Positions 25,862 through 33,877 of a stretch of DNA of 57,386 bases are shown here, in pieces; positions within the stretch are counted from its first letter, which is position 1; every line of letters starts with the position of its first letter. The stretch is from NCBI RefSeq assembly GCF_901521055.1, contig NZ_CABEGA010000026.1, positions 1-57,386 of the forward strand, given 5' to 3'. Source of the DNA: Cellulomonas hominis. GTDB lineage: Bacteria; Actinomycetota; Actinomycetes; Actinomycetales; Cellulomonadaceae. Under the pieces are notes generated by a model. It had not been told where the DNA came from. It searched no databases and saw nothing but the letters and a program-made list of their open reading frames with translations. The position numbers and the translations under genes were made by a program.

Positions 25862-26596
25862 GTGATCCGCCCGACCTCCCGCGCCCGCCGTCCGTCCTCC
25901 GGAACCGGGAGCCGCGGCCGCCGGATCGGGTGGGCGTGGCTCGTCCTCGTGGTGTCGGTGGCGCTCGGCGCCGGGCTGCCCGTGTGGTCGCAAGCACGCG
26001 AGTCCGCACGGTTCCCGGTGACGGCGGCAGACCTGGACCGGGCCCGCACGGAGCTCGACGGCCTCCCCGTGAAGGGCCGCGCGCCGAAGACCGGGTACTC
26101 CCGTGAGGAGTTCGGGCCCGCGTGGGCCGACGTCGACCGCAACGGGTGCGACACCCGCAACGACGTGCTCGCGCGCGACCTCACGGACGTGGTGCTGGAG
26201 GAGGGCACGCATGACTGCGTCGTCCTGGCCGGCACGCTCGCCGACCCGTTCAGCGGGGAGAGCATCGCCTTCGAGCGGGGGCCCCGCAGCGCCGACGTGC
26301 AGATCGACCACGTGGTGCCGCTGTCCGACGCCTGGCAGAAGGGCGCCCAGCAGTGGGACGCCGAGAAACGCCGGCAGTTCGCGAACGACCCCGCGAACCT
26401 GCTCGCCGTCGACGGTCCGCTGAACTCCGCGAAGGGCGACGGGGACGCGGCGACCTGGCTGCCGCCCAGCACCGGCTACCGGTGCGCGTACGTCGTCCGG
26501 CAGGTCCGCGTGAAGGCGGCCTACGGGCTGTGGGTGACGCAGGCCGAGCACGACGCGATGGACCGGCAGCTGGACGGGTGCGCCGTCGCGGAGTGA
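25862..26596 (+). CDS. Secreted HNH nuclease (DUF1524/GmrSD C-terminal type)
   Basis: A 244-residue protein with a basic N-terminus and one hydrophobic segment (GWAWLVLVVSVALGAGLPVW), so it is exported or membrane-anchored. The nuclease domain holds the His-Me-finger motif QIDHVVPLSDAWQKGA, then FANDPANLLAVDGPLNSAKG and TWLPP, the DUF1524 pattern shared with GmrD and with many actinobacterial secreted nucleases. Cysteines in RNGCDTRND and THDCVVL could form a disulfide outside the cell. The start is uncertain: GTG at 25862 or 25844, with the best ribosome binding site (GGAGGAGG) further upstream. Likely roles are extracellular DNA degradation or nutrient scavenging. Confidence 0.85.
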   Translation: MIRPTSRARRPSSGTGSRGRRIGWAWLVLVVSVALGAGLPVWSQARESARFPVTAADLDRARTELDGLPVKGRAPKTGYSREEFGPAWADVDRNGCDTRNDVLARDLTDVVLEEGTHDCVVLAGTLADPFSGESIAFERGPRSADVQIDHVVPLSDAWQKGAQQWDAEKRRQFANDPANLLAVDGPLNSAKGDGDAATWLPPSTGYRCAYVVRQVRVKAAYGLWVTQAEHDAMDRQLDGCAVAE

Positions 26597-26619
26597 CCAG
26601 CGCGCGCGGCGGCGTCGCG

Positions 26620-27363
26620 TCAGAGCAGCGGCCGGTCCAGGATCCACGAGCCGCCGAGCACCAGCGCCCCGCCGCACACGAGCAGGAACGCGCACACCCA
26701 GAACCCGCCGGGCAGCGGCGTGAGCCGGCCGAGGATGTCCGCGTCCGACGTCCCCCGCCCGCGCGCCCGCCGCCGCTGGGACTGCATCTCCAGCACGGCG
26801 CGCGGCGACCCGAGCAGCAGGTACCAGGTGACCGCGTACGCGACGGCGACCTGCACCGGTTCGGAGCCCCACCATGTCACGCCGACCAGGACCACGCCGG
26901 TGACGAGCACCGCCCACAGCCCGTACCAGTTCCGGATCTGCACCAGCAGCAGCGCCAGCGCGAGCACCAGCGCCCACAGCAGGCCCACCGCGTACCCGCG
27001 GCCGAGCAGCCAGGCGGCACCGAGCCCGAGCACCGCGGGGCCGACGTAGCCGGCGAAGGCCGTCGCGACCATGCCGGGGCCACGCGGCCTGCCGACCGAG
27101 ACCGTGAGGCCGGAGGTGTCGGAGTGCACGCGGATCCCGGACAGCCGTCGCCCGGACAGCACCGCGACGAGGCCGTGCGCCGCCTCGTGCACGATCGTCA
27201 GCACGTGCCGCGACAGGTGCCAGAGCCACGGCACCACCAGGCACACCAGGGCGAACGCGAGGGTGCCGAGCACCACCGCCTCGCCCGGGGCGGGCTGGAC
27301 CGTCGTCGCGCGGTCCCAGATCTGGCCCGGCAGCGCCCGCAGCGTGTCGCCGAGGCCGGTCAC
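26620..27363 (-). CDS. M50-type membrane metalloprotease
   Basis: A 247-residue polytopic protein. Zinc motif HEAAH at 59-63 (VLTIVHEAAHGLVAVLSGRR) lies at the edge of a transmembrane helix, as in M50B peptidases, and the SGIRVHSDTSGLT segment follows as in that family. About six hydrophobic helices are visible. The GTG start overlaps the stop of the DUF2993 gene by four bases, so the two are translated together. A site-2-like protease coupled to an LmeA-like envelope lipid-binding protein suggests a role in envelope homeostasis; the substrate is unknown. A second conserved metal ligand beyond HExxH is not obvious from the sequence alone. Confidence 0.82.
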   Translation of the reverse strand: MTGLGDTLRALPGQIWDRATTVQPAPGEAVVLGTLAFALVCLVVPWLWHLSRHVLTIVHEAAHGLVAVLSGRRLSGIRVHSDTSGLTVSVGRPRGPGMVATAFAGYVGPAVLGLGAAWLLGRGYAVGLLWALVLALALLLVQIRNWYGLWAVLVTGVVLVGVTWWGSEPVQVAVAYAVTWYLLLGSPRAVLEMQSQRRRARGRGTSDADILGRLTPLPGGFWVCAFLLVCGGALVLGGSWILDRPLL

Positions 27364-28067
27364 AGCTGGTCGACGGTGACGTCGTCGAGCTCGACCACGA
27401 GGTGCAGGCCGTCGGCCTCGACGGTCGCTCCCGTGATCTGCGCGCCGGCCGGCATCTGGTCCGCGACGTCGAACTCGGTGAAGCGGGAGGCGAGGCCGTC
27501 GGGGAGCAGCGAGGCGTCGATGCTCAGGCCCGCGAGGGAGGCGCTGGTCACCGCGGCCGTGAGTCCCTCGGCGCCGGCGGGCGCCACCGTGAACGCGACC
27601 GACGCGGGGACACCCGCCGCCGCGCCGCCCGCGACCAGCGTCTCGCCGTCGACCGTGAGCGTGAGGTCCCAGCCGGTCCGCTCGCGCAGCAGGCTCTCGA
27701 GCGCCGCGGTCGGGACCGTCGCGGTGGCGACGACGTGCTCCGCGCCGCGCGGCTCCTGCACGGCGACGCCCGTGGCGGTCACGTCCAGGTCGACGACGGA
27801 CAGCCCCTGCACCGTGGCGGTGGGAGCGGTCATCCGGACGTCGTCGAGGGTGCCGCCGAGCACCTGCGTGAGGAACGGGAAACCCTCGATGCTGACGTCG
27901 AGGTCGGACGCGGAGAGCTTCGAGCGGACGGCGTCCGCGGCGACGTCCTGCGCGATCGAGTGCGTCACGCGGTCGGCGAGCAGCGCGCCGCCTACCAGCA
28001 CCACGACCGCGATGACGGATCCGACGAGGCAGCCGACGCGGCGGCGGGAGGTGCGGGTGCGGGTCAC
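27360..28067 (-). CDS. DUF2993/LmeA-like phospholipid-binding protein
   Basis: A 235-residue protein with a short basic N-terminus (TRTRTSRRRVGC) and a single membrane anchor (LVGSVIAVVVLVGGALLA), then an extracytoplasmic domain of the DUF2993 family: DVSIEGFPFLTQVLGGTLDD, VRMTAPTATVQGLSVVDLDV, VPTAALESLLRERTGWDL. LmeA of mycobacteria, in this family, binds acidic phospholipids and supports lipomannan maturation, and such proteins carry a TULIP-like lipid-binding fold. The GTG start at 28067 has a weak GGGG site. It is followed by an overlapping M50 protease gene. Involvement in envelope glycolipids is inferred. Confidence 0.85.
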   Translation of the reverse strand: MTRTRTSRRRVGCLVGSVIAVVVLVGGALLADRVTHSIAQDVAADAVRSKLSASDLDVSIEGFPFLTQVLGGTLDDVRMTAPTATVQGLSVVDLDVTATGVAVQEPRGAEHVVATATVPTAALESLLRERTGWDLTLTVDGETLVAGGAAAGVPASVAFTVAPAGAEGLTAAVTSASLAGLSIDASLLPDGLASRFTEFDVADQMPAGAQITGATVEADGLHLVVELDDVTVDQL

Positions 28068-28202
28068 GCCCCGAGGGTACGAGGCGGACGAGCGCGGGGG
28101 GCCGGAACGGCGCGGCGTCCGCAGGACCTTCACCGGTTGCGGCTCCCCGGACCCCGACGTTGACTCGATCCGGGACACGACCTTTCGACGACGGGAGCGG
28201 AC

Positions 28203-28463
28203 ATGGGCATCGGGGACTTCGTCGACAAGGCCAAGCGGGCCGTCGCCGGGCGCGAGGACCAGATCGCGGGCGCGATCGACAAGGCCGCGGGGGTCGCCAA
28301 GACGCGGACCTCGGCGTCGACCGACCGGAAGATCGACCAGGCGAGCAGCAAGGCCCGGGACTTCCTCGAGAAGCAGAAGCGGGCCGGTGGCTCCGGCCAC
28401 CCGCCGACGGGACCGGCCGACCCGACCGGCCCGACCCACCCCAACGGCCCGTCGGCGCGCTGA
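28203..28463 (+). CDS. MT0933-like antitoxin family small protein
   Basis: An 86-residue, charged, amphipathic helical protein (MGIGDFVDKAKRAVAGREDQ, IDKAAGVAKTRT, KIDQASSKARDFLEK) with a disordered Pro/Gly/Thr tail. This matches the MT0933-like family, named after a predicted antitoxin but widespread without a toxin partner and sometimes linked to stress. A GGGAGCG ribosome binding site precedes the ATG. TTGACT at 28159 could be a -35, but no good -10 is visible. The glucose-6-phosphate dehydrogenase gene starts 12 bases after its stop, so they may be co-transcribed. No toxin gene is adjacent. Confidence 0.8.
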   Translation: MGIGDFVDKAKRAVAGREDQIAGAIDKAAGVAKTRTSASTDRKIDQASSKARDFLEKQKRAGGSGHPPTGPADPTGPTHPNGPSAR

Positions 28464-28474
28464 GGCGGAGCCGG

Positions 28475-29896
28475 ATGACCACCACCACGACCCCCGACGA
28501 CCGGCCCGTCCTCCTGGTGCTGCACGGCGCCCGCGGGGACCTGGCGCAGCGCATGGTCTACCCGGGCATCGCGCAGCTGGCCCGGCGCGGCCTGCTGCCG
28601 GAGCACTGGCTGCTGATCGGCACCGGCCGCAAGCCGGTCGACGACGGCGAGTTCGCCGAGCTGGTCCGCGACTCCCTCACCGAGCACGGCGACGCGGACC
28701 ACGCGGACGTCCTGGACGGGCACCTGCGGTACGCCGCGACGTTCACCGAGGACGACCCGGGCGAGCTGGTCGACGCGATCGGCACGGCGCGCCAGGAGCT
28801 CGCCGAGGCGGCCGACGACGGCGAGGTCTCCGTCGTGCACTACCTCGCGGTCCCGCCGTCGGCGTTCGCGCCGACCACGCGAGGGCTGCGCGCGCACGAC
28901 CTGGCCGACGGGGTGCGGGTCGTCTACGAGAAGCCGTACGGCACGTCCCCCGAGTCGTTCGACGAGCTCGACGCGCTGGTGCACGAGGTGCTCGACGAGG
29001 ACCAGGTGTTCCGGATCGACCACTTCCTCGGCAAGGAGGCGACGCAGAACCTGCACGTGCTGCGGTTCGCCAACGAGCTGTTCGGCGGGGTGTGGAACCG
29101 GCGGCACGTCGCCCAGGTGCAGGTCGACGTGCCGGAGACGCTGGACGTCGCGGACCGTGCGGACTTCTACGACGAGACCGGCGCGGCGCTGGACATGCTG
29201 GTGACGCACCTGTTCCAGGTCGCGGCGGAGGTCGCGATGGAGCCGCCGGCCCGGATGGACGCCGCGCACCTCGCGGCGGCCCGCGAGAAGGTCATCGGCT
29301 CCTTCCGCCCGCTCGACCCCGGGAACGACGTGGTGCTGGGCCAGTTCGAGGGGTACCGGGACATCGACGGGATCGCGGACGACTCGACGACGGACACGTT
29401 CGTCGCGGCCCGGCTGTGGATCGACAACGACCGGTGGCGTGACGTGCCGTTCCTGCTGCGGACCGGCAAGCGGATGGCGGCGTCGGGCCAGCGCGTCACG
29501 CTCGTGCTGAAGACCCCCGACGAGCTGTTCGGCGAGCCGACCGGCCCCGGCCGGATCAGCGTCTCGCTGGCGGGCGACGGCGGGATCGACATCACGACGA
29601 CCGTCAAGCAGCCCGGGCCGGACCTGCGTCTGGCGACCGGTACCGCGTCGCTGGCGCTGGACGACGTGTCGCCCGGCGAGCCCCTGCCGCCGTACGCCTC
29701 GCTGCTGCACGACGTCCTGGCCGGCGACCGCACGCTCTTCACCACGCCGGGGGGTCTGCGGGCGGCGTGGGCGGCCTTCGCCCCGCTGCTGGGCCCGGGC
29801 CGCCCGGAGGCCGAGCCGTACGAGCCGGGGACGTGGGGACCCGCCCGGGCCGACGCGCTCGCCGGCCCGGACGGGTGGGTGCTGGGTCGGGGCTGA
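28475..29896 (+). CDS. zwf: Glucose-6-phosphate dehydrogenase
   Basis: A 473-residue enzyme of the oxidative pentose phosphate pathway, converting glucose 6-phosphate to 6-phosphogluconolactone with NAD(P)+. It has the Rossmann dinucleotide motif (LVLHGARGDLAQRM), the EKPYG segment, and the active-site signature RIDHFLGKE with its catalytic histidine and lysine. The C-terminal half contains FLLRTGKRM for substrate binding. The first motif has Arg where GASGDLA is usual, and many segments differ from the main actinobacterial Zwf, so this may be a second, divergent copy rather than the tkt-tal-zwf operon enzyme. It lies six bases from the convergent ABC permease stop. Confidence 0.9.
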   Translation: MTTTTTPDDRPVLLVLHGARGDLAQRMVYPGIAQLARRGLLPEHWLLIGTGRKPVDDGEFAELVRDSLTEHGDADHADVLDGHLRYAATFTEDDPGELVDAIGTARQELAEAADDGEVSVVHYLAVPPSAFAPTTRGLRAHDLADGVRVVYEKPYGTSPESFDELDALVHEVLDEDQVFRIDHFLGKEATQNLHVLRFANELFGGVWNRRHVAQVQVDVPETLDVADRADFYDETGAALDMLVTHLFQVAAEVAMEPPARMDAAHLAAAREKVIGSFRPLDPGNDVVLGQFEGYRDIDGIADDSTTDTFVAARLWIDNDRWRDVPFLLRTGKRMAASGQRVTLVLKTPDELFGEPTGPGRISVSLAGDGGIDITTTVKQPGPDLRLATGTASLALDDVSPGEPLPPYASLLHDVLAGDRTLFTTPGGLRAAWAAFAPLLGPGRPEAEPYEPGTWGPARADALAGPDGWVLGRG

Positions 29897-29902
29897 CGCC
29901 CG

Positions 29903-32443
29903 TCACTCGTAGCTGACGGCGTCCAGCACCCGCATCCGCGCCGCCCGGGTGGCCGGCCAGAGCGCGGCCAGCACCCCGACGACGACCGCGAGCGCCAGCA
30001 TCCCGCCGAGGCTGCCCCACGGGATCACCAGCTCGGACAGGCCCTGCTCGGCGTACACGGTCGGCAGGGCGGAGGCGAGGCCGACCCCGACGACGAGCCC
30101 AACCACCGTCCCGAACACCGCGGTCAGCACGGACTCGACCATCACCGTCCCGGCGAGCTGGACCCGCCCGAGGCCGACGGCCCGCAGCAGCCCGATCTCC
30201 CGGGTCCGCTCGATGACCGACAGCGCCAGCGTGTTCACGATGCCCAGCACCGCGATGACGACGGACAGCCCGAGCAGCGCGTACAGGATGACCAGCACCT
30301 GGTTCACCTGGTCGGCGAGGTTCGACACGAACTCGTCCTGCGTGAGCACCGAGACGACCACGTAGGGCGCGACCGCCGCGGTGACGTCGTCCTGCAGCTC
30401 GGCGGTCGTGACGCCGTCCGCGGCGCTGACCAGGACGGTGTCGACCGTCTGCTGCTCCGGGGGGGCGAGCGTGTCGAGGACGTCCTGCGCGACCACCACG
30501 GCCGATCCCAGCACGTTGCTGGAGAACACCGCGCCGATGGTCAGGTCCTGCGGCCCGGTCGCCGACGCGACGGTCAGCGTGTCACCGACCGCCCACCCGT
30601 TCGCGTCGGCGGCCGCCTCCTGCACCCCCGCCCGGCCGTCGCCGAGCGTGGCGAGGTCGCCGTCGATGGTCTCGGCGTCGACGGACCGCCCGAACAGGTC
30701 GTCCGGCACGCCGGCCACGTACTGCAGGGCGGCGTCGTCCCCGTCGGCGCCCACGGACAGCGGCGCGAACGCGATGGCGTCCGACGTCCCGACCTCCGGG
30801 AGCGCCTCGACGTCCGCCACGGCGCCCGCGGGGATCTGGAAGGTCGCGGACTGGAGCACCAGGTCGGCGTGGGTCTGCGACTCGACGACGCCCGCCACGG
30901 ACTGCTGCGCGGACACCGCGATCACCGACACGGCGCCGACGAGCGCCATGCCGATCATGAGCGCACCGGCCGTGTTGGCCGTGCGGCGCGGGTTGCGGAC
31001 CACGTTCCCGCGGGCCAGGCGACCGACGGGCCGGATCAGGCGGACGAACGGCCACGCCAGCACACCGATCACGCTGCGCGCGAGGCTCGGCGCGAGCATC
31101 AGCGCCCCGACCAGGACGGCGGCCGCACCCGCCCCGAGCGCGGTCCCGGCGCGCTCGGCCTCCGGGTTCAGCACCGCCGCGAGCACCCCCGCCACGCCCG
31201 CGCCGGCGACCACCAGGCCGAGCACCGCCCGGACCCGCATGGACCGCTCCGGCACGGTCACGTCGTCCCGCATCGCCTCGACCGGCGGGACCAGCGCCGC
31301 GCGCCGGGCGGGCACGGCCGCGGCCAGCACGCTGACGAGCGTGCCGACCACCAGGGAGACCCCGATGGTGGCGGCGTCGACGGGGATGTCACCCGCGAGG
31401 TCCATGCCCATCGCCTCGAACACGGCCTTGAGCCCCTGCACGAGGCCCAGCCCGCCGGCGATCCCGATCGCGGAGCCGAGCAGCCCCACGACGGCCGCCT
31501 GCACGAGGATCGACGCGAACACCTGCGCCGGGGACGCGCCGACCGCCCGCAGCAGGGCGAACTCCCGCATCCGCTGCCGCACCGACATCGCGAAGGTGTT
31601 GGAGATGATGAACGCCCCGACGAACAGCGCGATCGCGGCGAAGACCAGCAGGAACGTCGTGACGAAGCCCAGCATGTCGTCGATCGCGGCCTTGTTGTCC
31701 TCGCGGAGCTCTGCACCCGTGACGGCCTGGAGGTCGCCCGTGGCGAACGGCTCCAGGCGCTCGACGAGCTGCTCGGGCGTGGTCCCGTCCGCGGCGTACA
31801 GCGCGATGTCCGCGACGCCGCCGTCCGGGGCGAACAGGTCGAACCCGGTGTCCTCGTCGACCAGCACGATCGTCGCGCCGGCCATCGGGCCGCCCAGGTC
31901 GATCCGGCCCACGATCTCGACGTCGGTGACCTGGCCGGCGAGCACGGCCGTCGTGGTGTCGCCGATCGCGAGGCCCGACGACTCGAGCGTGGCCGTCTCC
32001 AGCGCGACCTCGCCCGCGCGCTCGGGGCCGCGGCCCTCCGCGACGTCGATCGACGGGTCGTCCGGCACCCACGGGAACGCGAAGCTCGGCGCCTGGGTGC
32101 TCTGCACGGCCGTGCCGTCCGCCCCCACGAGGACGATCGACCCCTGGGCCTCGGGGATCGCGTGCGCGACCCCGTCGAGGTCGGCGATCTCGGCGGCCAG
32201 CTCCCGCGGGACGGTGCCGGTGACCGCGGCGTCCTCCACCATCGAGGCCCCGTCCGCGGGCTGCGGCCGGAGGTAGGCGTCGGCCGGTGCCGCGGCGTCG
32301 ACGATGCCGTCGAACGTGCTCGACATCATGGTCCGCAGCGAGAAGGTGCCGGCGACGAACGCCACGCCCAGCGCCACGGCCAGCAGCGACAGCACGAAGC
32401 GGACCAGGTGCGCGCGGATCCCGCGCAGCGCCACGCGGCCCAT
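29903..32443 (-). CDS. FtsX/MacB-type ABC transporter permease
   Basis: An 846-residue permease with an N-terminal helix (VRFVLSLLAVALGVAFVAGT), a large extracytoplasmic domain, then two FtsX domains: one around FLLVFAAIALFVGAFIISNT plus the coupling-helix segment MREFALLRAVGASPAQV, and a second near the C-terminus with TREIGLLRAVGLGRVQL. The duplicated FtsX layout with about ten helices is typical of actinobacterial type VII ABC systems, which move substrates or act mechanically outside the membrane rather than import. Its ATG overlaps the ATPase stop by one base (TGATG), so the two form one transporter. Substrate unknown; export of lipids, peptides or antimicrobials is known in the family. 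Confidence 0.9.
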   Translation of the reverse strand: MGRVALRGIRAHLVRFVLSLLAVALGVAFVAGTFSLRTMMSSTFDGIVDAAAPADAYLRPQPADGASMVEDAAVTGTVPRELAAEIADLDGVAHAIPEAQGSIVLVGADGTAVQSTQAPSFAFPWVPDDPSIDVAEGRGPERAGEVALETATLESSGLAIGDTTTAVLAGQVTDVEIVGRIDLGGPMAGATIVLVDEDTGFDLFAPDGGVADIALYAADGTTPEQLVERLEPFATGDLQAVTGAELREDNKAAIDDMLGFVTTFLLVFAAIALFVGAFIISNTFAMSVRQRMREFALLRAVGASPAQVFASILVQAAVVGLLGSAIGIAGGLGLVQGLKAVFEAMGMDLAGDIPVDAATIGVSLVVGTLVSVLAAAVPARRAALVPPVEAMRDDVTVPERSMRVRAVLGLVVAGAGVAGVLAAVLNPEAERAGTALGAGAAAVLVGALMLAPSLARSVIGVLAWPFVRLIRPVGRLARGNVVRNPRRTANTAGALMIGMALVGAVSVIAVSAQQSVAGVVESQTHADLVLQSATFQIPAGAVADVEALPEVGTSDAIAFAPLSVGADGDDAALQYVAGVPDDLFGRSVDAETIDGDLATLGDGRAGVQEAAADANGWAVGDTLTVASATGPQDLTIGAVFSSNVLGSAVVVAQDVLDTLAPPEQQTVDTVLVSAADGVTTAELQDDVTAAVAPYVVVSVLTQDEFVSNLADQVNQVLVILYALLGLSVVIAVLGIVNTLALSVIERTREIGLLRAVGLGRVQLAGTVMVESVLTAVFGTVVGLVVGVGLASALPTVYAEQGLSELVIPWGSLGGMLALAVVVGVLAALWPATRAARMRVLDAVSYE

Positions 32444-33231
32444 CAGACGACCGCGCCGTCGGCGACGTGCGCCCCCACCGGCGCCGCGGCGACCGGGCGC
32501 AGGGCGGCGAGCGCCGCGAGGACGGTGTCGGGGGTCGGGTCGGTGATCTCCCCGACCAGGCGCCCGTCCGCGAGGAACAGCACCCGGTGCGCGTAGGAGG
32601 CGGCGGTCGGGTCGTGCGTGACCATGACGACGGACTGCCCGAGGTCGTCGACGGACCGGCGCAGGAAGCCGAGCACCTCGCCCGACGACGTGGAGTCGAG
32701 GTTGCCGGTGGGCTCGTCGGCGAAGACGACCGCCGGGCGGGACACGAGCGCCCGGGCGCACGCGACGCGCTGCTGCTGGCCGCCGGACAGCTCGGCGGGC
32801 TTGTGGTCGAGGCGGTCCGCCAGGCCCACGGCCTGCACGACGGCGTCCAGGTGCGCGCGGTCGACGGGCCGGCGGGCGATGTCGAGCGGCAGCGTGATGT
32901 TCTCCAGCGCCGTCAGGGTCGGCACCAGGTTGAACGCCTGGAACACGAACCCGAGCCGGTCGCGGCGCAGGCGGGTCAGCTGGCGCTCGTTCATCTGCCC
33001 GACCTGCAGCCCGTCGACGACCACGGAGCCCGAGTCGACGCGGTCGAGGCCCGCCATGCAGTGCATGAGGGTCGACTTGCCGGACCCGGACGGCCCCATG
33101 ATCGCGGTGAGCTCGCCCCGGCCGAAGTCGACGTCCACCCCCGCCAGCGCGCGCACCGCGGTGTCGCCCTTGCCGTACGTCTTGACCAGGCCGCGGGCGC
33201 TGGCGATCGGTGTGACGTCGTCGCTGGTCAT
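32443..33231 (-). CDS. MacB/LolD-type ABC transporter ATPase
   Basis: A 262-residue ATPase. Walker A is GPSGSGKS at 46-53, the Q-loop is FVFQAFNLVPTLTALENI, the signature is LSGGQQQRVACARAL, and Walker B is VVFADEPTGNLDS, the form typical of MacB/LolD/FtsE-type proteins. It powers the FtsX-type permease that follows with a one-base overlap. The ATG at 33231 has AAGGAACAGGA upstream. The roughly 200-base leader contains a strong hairpin at 33261-33297 and a second inverted repeat (GGTCGG/CCGACC near 33315-33330). No two-component system is adjacent, although such pairs are often regulated by one. Confidence 0.93.
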   Translation of the reverse strand: MTSDDVTPIASARGLVKTYGKGDTAVRALAGVDVDFGRGELTAIMGPSGSGKSTLMHCMAGLDRVDSGSVVVDGLQVGQMNERQLTRLRRDRLGFVFQAFNLVPTLTALENITLPLDIARRPVDRAHLDAVVQAVGLADRLDHKPAELSGGQQQRVACARALVSRPAVVFADEPTGNLDSTSSGEVLGFLRRSVDDLGQSVVMVTHDPTAASYAHRVLFLADGRLVGEITDPTPDTVLAALAALRPVAAAPVGAHVADGAVV

Positions 33232-33260
33232 GGTGTCCTGTTCCTTCGCGTCGAGTGGTG

Positions 33261-33297
33261 GCCGGTCGATCGTCCCGCCGTGCGGGACGCCACCGGC
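33261..33297. promoter_or_regulatory. Extended hairpin in the 5' leader of the ABC exporter operon
   Basis: A perfect 8-bp stem with a 3-base loop (CGTCCCGC at 33271-33278, GCGGGACG at 33282-33289) is extended by a second stem, GCCGGT at 33261-33266 with ACCGGC at 33292-33297. It lies about 30 bases before the ATPase start, on the transcribed strand. It may be a regulator site or an mRNA structure controlling initiation. No known family is recognised. Confidence 0.45.
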
Positions 33298-33427
33298 ATC
33301 CGTGAGCACCCTGGTCGGTCCCTGATCCGACCCCGGGGCCGAAGGTCCCTCACCCTGACCCGGAGACCCGGGCCGGAGTGTGGCGTGTGTCACACCGCGG
33401 ATCTAGTGTGGTGCACGAGGTGCTCCG

Positions 33428-33868
33428 ATGGCGTGGTCGCTGCTGATCTGGATGGTGCTACCGGCGTTCACCTTCGCCGCCCTGCTGCGACTCGCCCCGG
33501 GCGCCGAGGTGTCGCCACGGCGGCGCGCGGCCCGGGAGCGGCACCGGGCGCGGGTGGCCGGGGTGCTCGACCGGGTGGCGTCGCGGGTCCGGCACGGGAA
33601 CCACGCGCCGCCGGCGCCCGACCCGTTCGACGCGCTGCACGTGCAGATGCGGCTGGGCATCGTGGCGGACCACCTGCAGCGGCTGGAGGAGGACCGGCAC
33701 GCCTGGGCGCGGGCGGAGCGGATCATCGCGAGCCAGCTGGCGTACGACGCGCTGCTGGCGGACGCGTGCAAGCTCGCCGGCGTGGAGGTGCTGCCGCGGG
33801 CCAAGGGCGACCCGTGGGAGCGGATGCGCGAGGAGGTCGAGCTCGCCGCCCGCGGCTGGACGTGGTGA
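33428..33868 (+). CDS. Membrane-anchored protein of unknown function
   Basis: A 146-residue protein with one N-terminal hydrophobic helix (AWSLLIWMVLPAFTFAALL) and a cytoplasmic, arginine-rich helical region (RRRAARERHRARVAGVLD, then HVQMRLGIVADHLQRLEEDR, IIASQLAYDALLADACKLAG). GAGG lies seven bases before the ATG. Upstream are a palindrome GTGTGTCACAC at 33385-33395 and a possible -10 TAGTGT at 33404. It is divergent from the ABC exporter and ends nine bases from the convergent sbcC gene. No family is recognised; the helical tail could be a protein-interaction domain. Confidence 0.7.
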   Translation: MAWSLLIWMVLPAFTFAALLRLAPGAEVSPRRRAARERHRARVAGVLDRVASRVRHGNHAPPAPDPFDALHVQMRLGIVADHLQRLEEDRHAWARAERIIASQLAYDALLADACKLAGVEVLPRAKGDPWERMREEVELAARGWTW

Positions 33869-33877
33869 CGCGCGGCG

